DNA of 64,000 nt from Vibrio amylolyticus (GTDB taxonomy: Bacteria > Pseudomonadota > Gammaproteobacteria > Enterobacterales > Vibrionaceae), in assembly GCF_023145695.1 (NCBI RefSeq), contig NZ_JAJHVV010000007.1:186001-250000 (forward strand). Reading direction: 5' to 3'. A model generated the notes under the pieces. The model worked only from the letters and a program-made list of their open reading frames with translations, did not search any database and was not told the DNA's origin. Positions within the stretch are counted from its first letter, which is position 1; every line of letters begins with the position of its first letter. Both the position numbers and the translations under genes were made by a program. Positions 1 through 10,251 of this stretch are shown here, piece by piece.

Positions 1-762
1 ATTGTGCTCCATCCACGCTTTAAACCAAGCCGCTTTTCCATCAATTTGGACATGCCTTTGATAGCTAGTCTCTGTCACTAATTCCATATAACTGATCGCT
101 CTTTTCTGATAAAAATTGAGCATATGCGGCCAATTTAACTTTCCTTTAAATGAGAGAGCGATTGTATTTTGCAAACAAGCCGACTGCGCTTGTTTTCGGA
201 TTTGACTAGGCGACAATTGCAGTATTTTTTTGAAGGCATCATTAAAACGCCGAATACTATGAAACCCGCTAGCGTAGGCAATGTCTGTAATGGATAGCGA
301 ACTGGAATGTAGCAGCTGTTTTGCAAATAACAGTTGATGGCTCTGCGCATACTGTTTAGGCGCTAAACCAAGATAAGACTGAAAGAGTTTGCGTAAGTAA
401 CGACTGCTTATACCTAATCGCTCTGATAGCTGTTCTATATCTCCTTGTTGCAGCGCCCCTTGCTCAATGAGCTCAGTTGCTCGAATAAACGTGGTCTCTA
501 CTCCCTTCCAAGCCCATGAGTTTGGAGCACTATCAGGGCGGCAGCGTAAACAGGGGCGGTAACCGGCATCTAGCGCTTGGGCTTTGTCGATAAAATATTC
601 AACATTGCTCTCTTTCGGGAGATTAGCGGGGCAGATTGGTCGGCAAAATATGCCCGTCGTTTTAACCGCTATAAAAAATTGCCCGTCAAAACGTGTATCT
701 CTTGCTATGCGCGCGCTTTGGCACTGCTCGTCGGTCAGAGCTGAATATTGAGATAAAGCCAT
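1..762 (-). CDS. Ada-type regulatory domain fused to DNA glycosylase (AlkA family), 3' truncated by window edge
   Basis: The visible 254 codons encode an Ada N-terminal zinc/methyl-acceptor domain followed by an AraC-type helix-turn-helix. Four cysteines (C40, C44, C71, C74) sit in FCRPIC and RPCLRC, the Ada spacing; in Ada the first of these takes methyl groups from DNA methylphosphotriesters. The HTH lies near residues 95-195. After it the chain continues as residues resembling the start of the AlkA N-terminal domain, so the complete gene is probably an Ada-AlkA fusion that removes alkylated bases and regulates the adaptive response. The start at 762 follows TGGAGCG. The enzyme domain is outside the window, so a plain Ada-type regulator remains possible. 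Confidence 0.85.
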   Translation of the reverse strand, partial: MALSQYSALTDEQCQSARIARDTRFDGQFFIAVKTTGIFCRPICPANLPKESNVEYFIDKAQALDAGYRPCLRCRPDSAPNSWAWKGVETTFIRATELIEQGALQQGDIEQLSERLGISSRYLRKLFQSYLGLAPKQYAQSHQLLFAKQLLHSSSLSITDIAYASGFHSIRRFNDAFKKILQLSPSQIRKQAQSACLQNTIALSFKGKLNWPHMLNFYQKRAISYMELVTETSYQRHVQIDGKAAWFKAWMEHN

Positions 763-1093
763 CGTCTACGCTCCATAAGTCGTGTGTCCCTACATAATCT
801 GTCTTATCAGTAATTTTCTATGGTTAGTCTATCAATAATAACACTTAGAACTAGCCACTTTCGGAACTCAATGATACCTACGATTTTAAAAGCGATGGCC
901 GTAATACCCTTTCCGTTTACCCTGCTCTTCTCCAACTTCTGTCCAATGTCTTTATTGTTTCTTTTCTCTGCAATACCTCTGAAATATTAATCAGCAAAAT
1001 TAAGCGTTGAAACAACATGATTGCATGTTTGTTGTATCCAATAAAAGAACCCTAGAGTGGCAACGATCACCATTGCATAAAACAGAGGCTGTT
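763..1093. promoter_or_regulatory. Intergenic region between the Ada-type gene and the MaoP-like gene
   Basis: This 331-base gap separates divergent genes and must carry both promoters. I see AT-rich DNA but no convincing operator, hairpin or small gene. An in-frame upstream ATG at 1007 exists, but its extra 29 residues do not resemble the family. Confidence 0.4.
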
Positions 1094-1576
1094 ATGTCTA
1101 ATACAGAGTTTAGATTCGGAAAGAAACGTTTTTACGATAATAAGAAGTTCCCACGAGGATTTGCCAAATCAGGTGATTTTACACTGTTCGAGGAAGAGCT
1201 GATGGTTATGTATGGCGATACTATGCTGGCACTTGAACAGGGCGAAATTGAACCAACGAATACCGAAGAGAAGCAATTTCTCAAAGTGCTAAAGTCACCA
1301 CAAAAAGCCAAATCAAAACTAGAGAAAGTTTGGCTTAAATATATACAACTTACCCGTGGGAAAAAAAGGTTTCACTCACTAAGCAGCAGTGAAAAACCAC
1401 GCAATCATTCGCGACGCCATAGCAGCGCTTATGCAATGAATGAAGAGGATGAGTTAAGTTACGATACGGATGTTTCACTCGATGAACTATCGACGGAAGA
1501 AGCAGAAACTAACCACACACATCTACCGCATACCTCGAGCCAGGTTTCACCTCAACAAATAGCAGAGAACCCTTAA
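1094..1576 (+). CDS. MaoP (YifE)/DUF413 family protein
   Basis: The first ~110 residues follow the E. coli MaoP/YifE pattern: RFYDNKKFPRGFAKSGDFT near the start, a central EEK block, then VWLKYIQL and KRFHSLS. MaoP in E. coli organises the Ori macrodomain together with the maoS site. I chose the ATG at 1094 (after AGAGG) rather than 1007, because similarity starts there. The 160-residue product is longer than the ~112-residue enterobacterial protein; the extra part is an acidic, Ser/Thr/His-rich C-terminal tail that looks disordered. The gene stands alone. Family assignment is good; the role on this replicon is inferred. Confidence 0.8.
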   Translation: MSNTEFRFGKKRFYDNKKFPRGFAKSGDFTLFEEELMVMYGDTMLALEQGEIEPTNTEEKQFLKVLKSPQKAKSKLEKVWLKYIQLTRGKKRFHSLSSSEKPRNHSRRHSSAYAMNEEDELSYDTDVSLDELSTEEAETNHTHLPHTSSQVSPQQIAENP

Positions 1577-1677
1577 AGTTTGGAGTTAAGCTGGTTAAGG
1601 CAACTTATTGGTACTCACCGAATACATAAGGTCGTTAGCTCTGAATCATTTTTAGTGCGAACGGCCTAGTGAACGGT

Positions 1678-1932
1678 CTAATGGTTAGCAAGCTCAGACA
1701 GCTTTTTTAAGAAAGTGTCGCGGCAGTGAGATTTGTTGTAATCCAAATGAAAGCGATGCATAGAGCAAACCTTTAAATCAACTCCTTCTCCGCGTAAATG
1801 AACGAGGTAGCCTTCATGATCACTAAATGCTTCTATGCCACTTAAGACCTTTCCGTTTGGTGTTGTTTGTCCAAGAGCCATCACTTGCTCGTATGCTGAA
1901 AATATCTTTTTAGGGTTCAATCGATCTTTCAT
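1678..1932 (-). CDS. DUF3081-like small protein
   Basis: 84-residue soluble protein beginning MKDRLNPKKIFSAYEQVMALG, with a central GYLVHLRGEGVDLKV segment and an HLDY motif. This resembles the DUF3081 family of small uncharacterised gammaproteobacterial proteins, recalled from memory and not searched. There is no signal peptide or membrane segment. It is convergent with the MaoP-like gene and has no clear partner. Function unknown. Confidence 0.65.
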   Translation of the reverse strand: MKDRLNPKKIFSAYEQVMALGQTTPNGKVLSGIEAFSDHEGYLVHLRGEGVDLKVCSMHRFHLDYNKSHCRDTFLKKLSELANH

Positions 1933-2229
1933 CTGATTAACTACATCCGCTTCTCATAAACTGAGTATGGGTTCAATTTTGATTATTTGCATGCTCAATT
2001 GATCGCCTCTCGAAGATTTTGACTCACATTGTAAATAATAATTTCGTTCCATTCGGTAACGTAAAAACATAAGCCATTGAATATTAATAACTTGATAAGA
2101 AGGCGCCATAAAACCAGCTAAACAAAACGCAAAAAAATTGACCAAAAACAATAGCAGATCGCAAAAACTTATTTTATAATGCGAATTAATGTTTCAAAGC
2201 ATCCAAAATTCAAATATTCGAGGCAAAAA

Positions 2230-3030
2230 ATGAGACTTATCCCGTTAAACAAAGCAGCACAAGTAGGCAAGTGGGCAGCAGCACACATCGTTAAGCGCAT
2301 CAACGATTTCAACCCAACGGCAGATCGCCCATTCGTACTTGGCCTACCAACAGGTGGAACGCCACTTGCAACGTACAAAGCACTTATCGAGCTGCATAAA
2401 GCTGGTGAAGTTAGCTTCAAACACGTTGTTACGTTTAACATGGATGAGTACATTGGTATTCCTTCAGATCACCCAGAATCTTACCGTACGTTCATGTACT
2501 CTAACTTCTTCAACCACATTGATATCCAAGAAGAGAACATCAACCTTCTTGACGGCAATGCAGCAGACAATGAAGTTGAATGCCAACGTTACGAAGACAA
2601 GATCAAGTCTTACGGTAAAATCAACCTATTCATGGGTGGCGTAGGCAACGACGGTCACATCGCATTTAACGAGCCAGCGTCTTCTCTTGCTTCACGCACT
2701 CGTATTAAAACGCTAACAGAAGATACTCGTATCGCTAACTCTCGTTTCTTCGATGGTGATATCGAGCAAGTGCCAAAATACGCACTGACTATCGGTGTTG
2801 GTACTCTATTAGATTCTCAAGAGATCATGATCCTAGTAACTGGCCACAACAAAGCACTTGCTCTACAAGCGGCTGTTGAAGGTTCTGTAAATCACCTATG
2901 GACTGTATCTGCTCTACAACTTCACCCTAAATCAGTGATCGTTTGTGATGAGCCATCTACTCAAGAGCTTAAAGTGAAGACTGTAAAATACTTCTCTGAG
3001 CTTGAGTCTGAGAACATCAAAGGTTTCTAA
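2230..3030 (+). CDS. nagB: Glucosamine-6-phosphate deaminase NagB
   Basis: Converts glucosamine 6-phosphate to fructose 6-phosphate and ammonia, the last step of N-acetylglucosamine and chitin catabolism, in the cytoplasm. The 266-residue product has the length and numbering of the E. coli enzyme: D72 (NMDEY), D141 and H143 (GNDGHIAF) and E148 are all in place. The C-terminus ends [10 protein letters not shown], close to the E. coli end. I chose the ATG at 2230 after GAGGC; an in-frame upstream start at 2179 adds residues foreign to the family. It is monocistronic, with a terminator at 3108. Confidence 0.97.
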   Translation: MRLIPLNKAAQVGKWAAAHIVKRINDFNPTADRPFVLGLPTGGTPLATYKALIELHKAGEVSFKHVVTFNMDEYIGIPSDHPESYRTFMYSNFFNHIDIQEENINLLDGNAADNEVECQRYEDKIKSYGKINLFMGGVGNDGHIAFNEPASSLASRTRIKTLTEDTRIANSRFFDGDIEQVPKYALTIGVGTLLDSQEIMILVTGHNKALALQAAVEGSVNHLWTVSALQLHPKSVIVCDEPSTQELKVKTVKYFSELESENIKGF

Positions 3031-3107
3031 TCCTTTTCACTCGAACTGAGTTTGAGTGAAAGTGAATAGATACGCATAACTTTCGCTAGCACGATTCGTT
3101 ATGAGAT

Positions 3108-3137
3108 AAAAAAGCCACGTAATTGCGTGGCTTTTTG
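3108..3137 (+). terminator. Rho-independent terminator of nagB
   Basis: Stem GCCACG (3114-3119) pairs with CGTGGC (3126-3131), flanked by an A-run and followed by TTTTT. It lies about 80 bases after the nagB stop. A second weak hairpin, TTTCACTC with GAGTGAAA (3035-3061), precedes it. Confidence 0.85.
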
Positions 3138-3353
3138 TATATTTATTCAATATAAAACTTCTTTTTATTACAACAAGTTATATTTTTCTGTTGAATGTGT
3201 GACCTGCTGTGATAGCCATATGTAAATGATAAAATAGACAGAACAACTTTATTTGATATCAATTCCTATTCTCAGGCGTCATTAAAATGTAACATTCTAT
3301 TAACCTAAAGTTTGGGCAACTATGTATTGGCTTATTAATACAAGGAGTCACAA
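3138..3353. promoter_or_regulatory. Intergenic region upstream of the aminopeptidase gene
   Basis: AT-rich DNA expected to carry the promoter of the aminopeptidase lipoprotein gene. The ribosome binding site AAGGAG at 3342 is strong. I recognise no defined operator. Confidence 0.35.
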
Positions 3354-5129
3354 ATGCAAGTAAGCACAACAACAATAAAGACGATTCTCGCCACCGTAGT
3401 CAGTTCAACATTACTTAGCGGCTGTTACTGGGATGATCCCGTTAAAGCAGCAAAATACGTAAGCAGTAAAATAGAAAGTGATGATGTGGTAGAGCATTTA
3501 GAAGAGCTTGAAGCAAGAGCTTCAGCCACGTCAGATGGTGCATCTGTCACTAGGGCAGCAGGGACACTAGGCTACAAACACTCTCTCGATTACATCGTCG
3601 AAACCATGCAAGATCATGGTTACATTGTCACCACTCAAGAGTTTGACTTCCGCGCTTGGGAAGAGCTTGCGGGCACCACACTCAATGTTGATGGCTCAGA
3701 ATTAATTGGAGTACGCAACGCGACAGATGGGTTAGAAGCCGACTTTTCCGCCATGTCCTATTCTGGCAATTCAAACGGCCCCCTTTCTGGTGAGCTTGTG
3801 TTCATCACCCCCGATTTTCGCTTTGAATCTCCTGATTACGACAGCACTGATGGTTGTGAAGCGTCTGACTTTGACGGCAAAGCCGTCAGTGGGAAAGTTG
3901 CCGTTATACAACGCGGCGGCTGTACATTCGATGCCAAGGTCGTTAATGCTGAAAATGCGGGCGCTGTTGCGACCATTGTCTTTAACCAAGGAAACGATGA
4001 AGGGCGTAAAAGCGTCGTAAATGGAACTTTAGGCAGTGATAGCCAAGCAACCATTCCCGCTTTTGGCGCAAGATTTGATTTGGGTGAGCAGTGGTATCAA
4101 ACAAGTCAATCAGCTGTCGTCAACGCGAGCTTCAGCATCAATGTTCATGATGAAGTTGTGCTTACACAAAATATTTTAGCAGAGACAGAAGGCGGAAATG
4201 AAGAGCAAGTCGTTATGCTTGGTGCCCATCTGGATTCCGTTCCGGAAGGCCCGGGCATCAATGACAATGGCTCAGGCACAGCAGGTCTATTGGAGTATGC
4301 CGTTACTCTGGCTAATCTTCGAGCTCCAGTAAAAAACAAAGTCCGTTTTGCATGGTGGGCGGCGGAAGAAGCCGGTTTAGTGGGTTCGGAGTATTATACC
4401 AACGATCTGTTCGCCCCTCTTTACGCACAAGCTCAAACGGAAATAATGCAAGAGCTAGAGATAACCGACCCTAGTCAGCTAACTTCTGCACACTATGACT
4501 TAATTGAAGAACGATACTTGCAAATCAACAACATTAAGTTGTACCTCAATTTCGATATGATCGGCTCTCCAAACTATGTATTCGGTGTCATGGATGGTGA
4601 TCTATCAGATACCAAAAATAGCCCTGACAACGCCTATACTGGTAGTTTCGAGCCACCGTTTGGTACCTCTGATATCGAATCTATCTTTAATCAATTCTTC
4701 AATGGACAATCTGAAGCGACCGTTCCACAAGCACTATCAAAGCGTTCTGATTACGCAGGTTTTGCTGACTGGGGCGTTGCATTTGGCGGACTATTTACTG
4801 GCGCAGAGAAAGTAAAGAGTGCCGACGAGATGGATAAGTTTGGTGGCCAAATTGATGTGGCTTACGATATCTGTTATCACCAAGCGTGTGATGATCTTAA
4901 TAACGTCAGTCACAAGGCACTGTTCGTAAATACACAGGCTCTCGCGTATGTGACGACTTACTACGCATTCAGTGATCCACTATTCCCAGCGGAAGAACCG
5001 CAACCAATGATGCAAGCATTCAGTGTTAATGCCACTGAGAAGCTCCGCGTGGGGACAAAGCTCAAAGCCGCAGACAGTGTGTCTGATCATGACCACTTCC
5101 ATGGGGACTTTGACCAAGATAGAGATTAA
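3354..5129 (+). CDS. M28 family zinc aminopeptidase lipoprotein with PA domain
   Basis: Exported exopeptidase. An N-terminal lipoprotein signal ends in the lipobox LLSGC with C24. A protease-associated (PA) insert spans roughly residues 125-245. The M28 di-zinc set is complete: H292 (GAHLDS), D304 (NDNGSG), E338/E339 (AAEEAG), D401 (NFDMIG) and H509 (CYHQACD). The nearest architectures are the Streptomyces and Vibrio leucyl-type aminopeptidases. The C-terminus is a short His/Asp-rich tail. The strong Shine-Dalgarno AAGGAG supports the start. It probably frees amino acids from peptides at the cell surface or in the periplasm; the sequence does not reveal its specificity. Confidence 0.92.
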   Translation: MQVSTTTIKTILATVVSSTLLSGCYWDDPVKAAKYVSSKIESDDVVEHLEELEARASATSDGASVTRAAGTLGYKHSLDYIVETMQDHGYIVTTQEFDFRAWEELAGTTLNVDGSELIGVRNATDGLEADFSAMSYSGNSNGPLSGELVFITPDFRFESPDYDSTDGCEASDFDGKAVSGKVAVIQRGGCTFDAKVVNAENAGAVATIVFNQGNDEGRKSVVNGTLGSDSQATIPAFGARFDLGEQWYQTSQSAVVNASFSINVHDEVVLTQNILAETEGGNEEQVVMLGAHLDSVPEGPGINDNGSGTAGLLEYAVTLANLRAPVKNKVRFAWWAAEEAGLVGSEYYTNDLFAPLYAQAQTEIMQELEITDPSQLTSAHYDLIEERYLQINNIKLYLNFDMIGSPNYVFGVMDGDLSDTKNSPDNAYTGSFEPPFGTSDIESIFNQFFNGQSEATVPQALSKRSDYAGFADWGVAFGGLFTGAEKVKSADEMDKFGGQIDVAYDICYHQACDDLNNVSHKALFVNTQALAYVTTYYAFSDPLFPAEEPQPMMQAFSVNATEKLRVGTKLKAADSVSDHDHFHGDFDQDRD

Positions 5130-5151
5130 CTGTCACTCTATGGCAGCCAAC

Positions 5152-5177
5152 AAAAAGCCACGATATACGTGGCTTTT
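5152..5177. terminator. Bidirectional terminator between convergent genes
   Basis: An 11-bp stem, AAAAAGCCACG with CGTGGCTTTTT around a five-base loop, has A- and T-runs on its two sides, so it can end transcription from both the aminopeptidase gene and the large lipoprotein gene. Confidence 0.85.
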
Positions 5178-5199
5178 TGTGTCTCTGCCCAACGATGTC

Positions 5200-8100
5200 T
5201 TATCTGTATTCAGCAACACCAGAGGTAATAAACTGCTTCAGAAGAACATTATGAGGATCAGTATCATCCTCCCATTGCTCCAATAACTTCACAGACCACT
5301 GCGTTTTTGACTCTTCGACCAGCGCCCAGTATACATACCAGTTACCTGAGAACATTTTTAGGTATCCACCTTCAATGGTCCAGCTATCTCGCCAACCCTC
5401 ATAGGTATTGACATCCATACCATCGACGGAGCCATCACCATTAAAGGTTAAAGTCATATATTCACTGTGTGGATCGGGATAATCAATCGTCAATGTACGG
5501 CCAATAAGCATCTCTTCGGTAATAACCCCAGAGCCATTACATTCGGTTACGGCAGCCTGTAAGTCCAACAGTAAAGCAACACCATCATCTTGATTGTCTA
5601 TAGAGCATGCAGTCAAGCGAGATTCAAAAGCATTCAATACCTCTGTTTGGGCCTCAGAGTTAATGAACAGCTCATTACCACCCTCGGTATCAAGACGCAC
5701 CCTTCTTACAAACCCCATAAACTCTGCAAAATATAGTGAACCATCATAAGCAAAGTGATCACCAACTTGCGCAACAGAAAGCGGGGCTTGTACTTTTATT
5801 AATTCTGTTCCATTCACCGTCAGTGATTCCCAACTACCACTTTCCAGTTGGATAGCTTCATTAGTGAAACTTACTAAGCCTCCACTATTTAACTGCATAA
5901 TAATTTCAGTACTATCCGACTGATTCCAAGTCACGATCAAAGGAGAATCTTCCAGTGCTGCAAAATTAATGACAGGTTGATAACTGCTCGTGAGGATATG
6001 ATTGCACATTCCACCAAGCTGTTCTTGAGTAAACAAACCGTCGCACCACCAGCTTAATGTCTCTAAGGTAAAGTACTCATAGTTGCTAAACTCGATAGTG
6101 TAACCTTTGGCCATCGGTGTAAACGTCGCATCATCACTCACAAATTTAGCCCAACTTCCCCCTTCATCTGTATTCGTCAATAGCGAAGCAATGTTTAGAT
6201 CTGCTAGTGGAATTTCCGTAGCTGACAGCACAGTATTGGTAAACCCACCACCGTGAACACGCATCATATCGAGTGTATTATCGGGGTTAATCACTATTTG
6301 AGTGATCGCTTCATTTTCAAGCTCCCAAGTACCGTTGGATTCCAATACGTATCGATCATCAGATATTGCGTTTTCAGTGGTCACTACCTCTGTAATGAAC
6401 TCATCCGCTAGATAATCAAACTCACTGTAAGTCTCTGTGGCACTGTTATCTGGATTTCGACCAATAGTGCCGAACTCTAGCTCTGCACCTGTATTGGACG
6501 ATTCAGCCCATAACCAAGTTAGCCCTGCATCAAAGAGTTCAGAAATAATCAGTACGGGCTCTCCTCCCCCAATGTCTGGAATATTCGTTGAGAACTCTTG
6601 GCCAATAATTTCTGAGGCAGGGGTCCCCTCTTCCTGCCATACATAAAACCCAATTAAGCTAAAGTACCCGTCTTTAGACGCAATCAGAGCAAAGTATTCA
6701 TCATCTCGAACGGTATCATTACCTGTTCCGTTTTTAATCTCCAAAATACCATCACTGTTGAGGTGCCATGTGATATTTTCGCTATGACCAACGGTAGGTT
6801 CGGAATAGACACCCGTACCATCACCATTAAAATGGTAACTGTAATAGAATGAGTCACTCTCTTGATGATAAAGAGTGGTATCAACTAACATCACAGAGTC
6901 AAAAGCTCTGTAACTGCAGTTTTGAGCGGCGGGCACAAAGTCTTGATAAGTGTCTGCACTCCCAAAGACTTCACCTGTATTCTCTAACTCACAGATGGTA
7001 TATACGGGCATTGCGCCATTGACTGCAGAGCGAGTCCAAGTTTCAAAAGTACCCTCCTGGTTTTCACTTTCTCTAAGTACTAACCCATTGTTATCATACC
7101 AATTTACTTGCTGCATACTTTCTGAGGCAGATAACACATCACTACCGTCAAACAGTGAGCCTTGATTCGAGGTATAGACGCGGCAAGCATCTTGCGTGAT
7201 TGTTTGGCCGTTTGATTGATAAGAGATGGCTTCTTTACCCACATACATTGTATTGGTGACATAATCGCCAGTATGCCAATCTCCATACTGAGTATCTGCA
7301 TTCACCGCTCTAACATGGGTACTTTCAACCTCAGGAATTCGGTAAGTACTTTCAAGCGTTAGATTCCGTTTGTCTAGATGCACACTCCCCCACTTGACCT
7401 CATCACTCCCTTGTTCACGTGCCTCCATTCCTTGAAATACACCATTGCTGTCTTCATAGTATCGCTCTGTAAACACACCTAATGAATGACCATCAACGAA
7501 GATTTCTCCGGTTAATCGACTTTCAAACAGCTCTGTTTTATCTTGCCATGCGACGTTATCTGCCGTTAACAGATCCCAATGATAAACACCATATTGAACG
7601 GTTCCATCGAGTTTACGCTTCACAATATCAAAGGATAATGAATCACTTCGAGTAGGTGGTTGAACCCCAGTAGGGAGCCCCGACAAGCATTCATCAAGAG
7701 TAACAGGCTGATCGCTTGGCACATTCGCTGTTATTGGATCTTGTCCATAAAGTAATTCGTTTGAAATGAAGCCTTTCAACTGCTTAACATAATTGGTATA
7801 TCCCCAGGTAGGTACTGTTTTATCGCTCGGGTCATACTCTAAATATTCACGCTCGGCACGTTGAATCATTTCATTTTTGTCGACGTAATTTTTGACACTG
7901 TCTTCTAGGTACATATCAGAAGTTTCGGGAGCTGAATCCGCGGTTTTTACAAAATCAAACTCCCCTTGGTAGTGAGTCACACACAGTTCGCGTAAACCCA
8001 GCTCTGTCGAAATAATCTCTTTTCCTAAATACGTCATGGTCAACTGATCATGTGCTGTTGGCGTGGTTAGCGACCACTTGTCATTTCGCTCTACTGACCA

Positions 8101-10074
8101 AGAAATTGCTTCGTTTAAAGGGAGCGTCTCTGCACGATTGACTAATACACTGTAACCCCACCAGCGATCATAATGATCTCGATAGCCTATGAACTCCCCA
8201 GTGGACGCATCAATGTATTCAAACTCTAGATTAGGATCCCACTCGTTTACTGGGTTTGCCCCAAAATCAGTGGTGATTTGATTGACCAGTATTTGATTGC
8301 CCGATTGATATATGTGTCCACTCGGTAAGGTGTCGATAGTTTCAACATAGAGCTCGGTTTGAAAATAGTGAGTGACGTTACTCTGCTCCACGTTAAGCCG
8401 AGAAACCTCATACAGACGGCCATCAGATCGAGAGGGTGCTTCAGAACCTATCGGATAATCAGGTAAGCTGGTAAGGCAGGCTGAATATGTGTCTGGTGTG
8501 ACAAGCGCAACTAACGGGTCGTTATCATCCAAATCATCATAACCATCGTTATCATCATCTGGATCGGCATTATTCCCTAGATTATCGCCATCGGTATCCA
8601 CCCATTCAGTGGCATCTTGAGGGAAAGCATCAATATCATCGGCATAGCTATCATTGTCAAAATCAAATGGATAAATATCAGAGTTATCACCAACACTATC
8701 TCCATCACTATCTAGCCACTCAGTAATATCTTGAGGAAAGGCATCATCAACACTATCAAAGGTATCACCATCATGATCCCCAGCTTTAGTCGCATCATCA
8801 GGGTACTGATCAATAACACTATCGAACCCATCACCATCATGGTCCCCAGCGAATAGATCATTTAACGGGAATGCATCATTAGCACTATCGTATCCATCAC
8901 CATCATGATCACCCGCGATGTTAGAATTATTAGGCTCTTCATCATTTAAACTGTCGAACCCATCGCCATCATGATCCCCTGCAAGAAGTGCATTTTTGGG
9001 AAACTCATCGTCAGCATCATCATAGCCATCGTTATCAAAATCATAAGGTCGAGCATCGGTTAATGAATCAATGCCATCACCATCATGATCGCCTGCTCTA
9101 TTAGGATCCGTTGGGTAGCGGTCTGTATCATCAGGGTAGCCATCATCAATATCATCGGTAGAATGAACATCATCATTTAGATCTGCCACATTACCAATAC
9201 CATCCCCATCACTATCGAGAAACTCATTTGGATCGGCAGGAAATGCATCAAGGAGATCTGGTATTCCGTCCTGATCTGAATCGGTCACCAAATCATCATT
9301 TCGATTAATAGGAGGAGGGGTTGATTGAAGCTCCTCAACTGGAGTAGCCGCTACCACCTTTCGAATTTTCTCATTCACCGCAGCCGCTTTTTGGCTAAAA
9401 GAAGTTGGATCGTTGGCAACCTCTTCTATCAATTGCTGCATCTCTTGAGGAGTTTCTGGAAGTATCTGCCCAGATTTAACAATACTCATGGCCGAGAATG
9501 CTGCTTGAGGTTTATCTTGCTCAACAAAATCACCTAAGATCTCATCCTCTGCAATACCCAATTCACCACTGGCTTGTATTATTGCCTGCTGCTTTATCTC
9601 TTCAATCAATTCAGCAGAGGAATTACTTGTTAAGCTCTCTTGCATAATGAGATGAACGTAGGTTGAAAGTGGAGTCACCGCCACCTCCCCTGCAGGTGCC
9701 GACATCACATAGCTAACAGCTATTGGAGTACCATCAGAATCTTCATCAATTGTCTGACCTGCAATTGCCTGAACAACAACCGAATATAACTCAGGGTTGA
9801 GAACATTCGAGATATCAAGGTTGGCCACTCCTCCCTCGCCAGATAAAGTGGATGGTTCATCATCGTCTTGAATGCCATCACCATTAAGATCCAGCCATAC
9901 CTGCGCATTTTTCAGATAACCATCAATTGCCCTAACGGTGTAGGTTTCGGTTGGTCCACTTTCTGGTGTCAAAGGTGATGGGGAACTGCTAGAAGCACTT
10001 CCACTGTCACCACAGCCAAATAGACTTAACGAACCAACCAGCCCTAACACGAATAGTGTGTTATATGCTTTCAT
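5200..10074 (-). CDS. Giant lipoprotein with thrombospondin type 3 repeats
   Basis: A 1624-residue envelope or surface protein. The signal peptide ends LSLFGC with the lipidated Cys at residue 21, followed by a Ser/Pro linker. Residues ~45-75 hold a motif (DGYLKNAQVWLDLNGDG) typical of the N-termini of such marine repeat lipoproteins. Residues ~261-525 are tandem Asp-rich repeats of the type AGDHDGDGFDS, the thrombospondin type 3 calcium-binding pattern. The remaining ~1100 residues are beta-rich, and two blocks both open with Cys-Leu-x-x-Leu-Pro and an S/T-RSD motif (near residues 531 and 795), which suggests an internal duplication. I chose the start at 10074 because it gives the signal peptide and follows GGGGG; the open frame continues 25 codons upstream. 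Function unknown; adhesion or surface binding is a guess. Confidence 0.85.
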   Translation of the reverse strand: MKAYNTLFVLGLVGSLSLFGCGDSGSASSSSPSPLTPESGPTETYTVRAIDGYLKNAQVWLDLNGDGIQDDDEPSTLSGEGGVANLDISNVLNPELYSVVVQAIAGQTIDEDSDGTPIAVSYVMSAPAGEVAVTPLSTYVHLIMQESLTSNSSAELIEEIKQQAIIQASGELGIAEDEILGDFVEQDKPQAAFSAMSIVKSGQILPETPQEMQQLIEEVANDPTSFSQKAAAVNEKIRKVVAATPVEELQSTPPPINRNDDLVTDSDQDGIPDLLDAFPADPNEFLDSDGDGIGNVADLNDDVHSTDDIDDGYPDDTDRYPTDPNRAGDHDGDGIDSLTDARPYDFDNDGYDDADDEFPKNALLAGDHDGDGFDSLNDEEPNNSNIAGDHDGDGYDSANDAFPLNDLFAGDHDGDGFDSVIDQYPDDATKAGDHDGDTFDSVDDAFPQDITEWLDSDGDSVGDNSDIYPFDFDNDSYADDIDAFPQDATEWVDTDGDNLGNNADPDDDNDGYDDLDDNDPLVALVTPDTYSACLTSLPDYPIGSEAPSRSDGRLYEVSRLNVEQSNVTHYFQTELYVETIDTLPSGHIYQSGNQILVNQITTDFGANPVNEWDPNLEFEYIDASTGEFIGYRDHYDRWWGYSVLVNRAETLPLNEAISWSVERNDKWSLTTPTAHDQLTMTYLGKEIISTELGLRELCVTHYQGEFDFVKTADSAPETSDMYLEDSVKNYVDKNEMIQRAEREYLEYDPSDKTVPTWGYTNYVKQLKGFISNELLYGQDPITANVPSDQPVTLDECLSGLPTGVQPPTRSDSLSFDIVKRKLDGTVQYGVYHWDLLTADNVAWQDKTELFESRLTGEIFVDGHSLGVFTERYYEDSNGVFQGMEAREQGSDEVKWGSVHLDKRNLTLESTYRIPEVESTHVRAVNADTQYGDWHTGDYVTNTMYVGKEAISYQSNGQTITQDACRVYTSNQGSLFDGSDVLSASESMQQVNWYDNNGLVLRESENQEGTFETWTRSAVNGAMPVYTICELENTGEVFGSADTYQDFVPAAQNCSYRAFDSVMLVDTTLYHQESDSFYYSYHFNGDGTGVYSEPTVGHSENITWHLNSDGILEIKNGTGNDTVRDDEYFALIASKDGYFSLIGFYVWQEEGTPASEIIGQEFSTNIPDIGGGEPVLIISELFDAGLTWLWAESSNTGAELEFGTIGRNPDNSATETYSEFDYLADEFITEVVTTENAISDDRYVLESNGTWELENEAITQIVINPDNTLDMMRVHGGGFTNTVLSATEIPLADLNIASLLTNTDEGGSWAKFVSDDATFTPMAKGYTIEFSNYEYFTLETLSWWCDGLFTQEQLGGMCNHILTSSYQPVINFAALEDSPLIVTWNQSDSTEIIMQLNSGGLVSFTNEAIQLESGSWESLTVNGTELIKVQAPLSVAQVGDHFAYDGSLYFAEFMGFVRRVRLDTEGGNELFINSEAQTEVLNAFESRLTACSIDNQDDGVALLLDLQAAVTECNGSGVITEEMLIGRTLTIDYPDPHSEYMTLTFNGDGSVDGMDVNTYEGWRDSWTIEGGYLKMFSGNWYVYWALVEESKTQWSVKLLEQWEDDTDPHNVLLKQFITSGVAEYR

Positions 10075-10251
10075 AACTGCCCCCAATATCCCTGAATGGT
10101 TTGCACTGTCACGAGGATAAAATCGGTGAGGCAATTTCTCATCACCCATATGGGGGACAATTGATAAATTTACGAATTGGGTTGATCGCCATCAACAAAT
10201 CAATGGACGTAAATGTTGAAACCTGCGAAGAACGGATCTGCTTTCTAATGG

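Noticed and set aside
135..350. 71-codon ORF inside the Ada-type gene
   Set aside because: It lies in another frame of a conserved gene whose HTH sequence is clear.
2025..2037. Possible parS2 near nagB (CACATTGTAAAT)
   Set aside because: Two mismatches to the consensus in the left arm; too degenerate to list.
1954..2151. 65-codon ORF upstream of nagB on the minus strand
   Set aside because: No clear ribosome site, low-complexity AT-rich sequence and no family resemblance. It is more likely chance.
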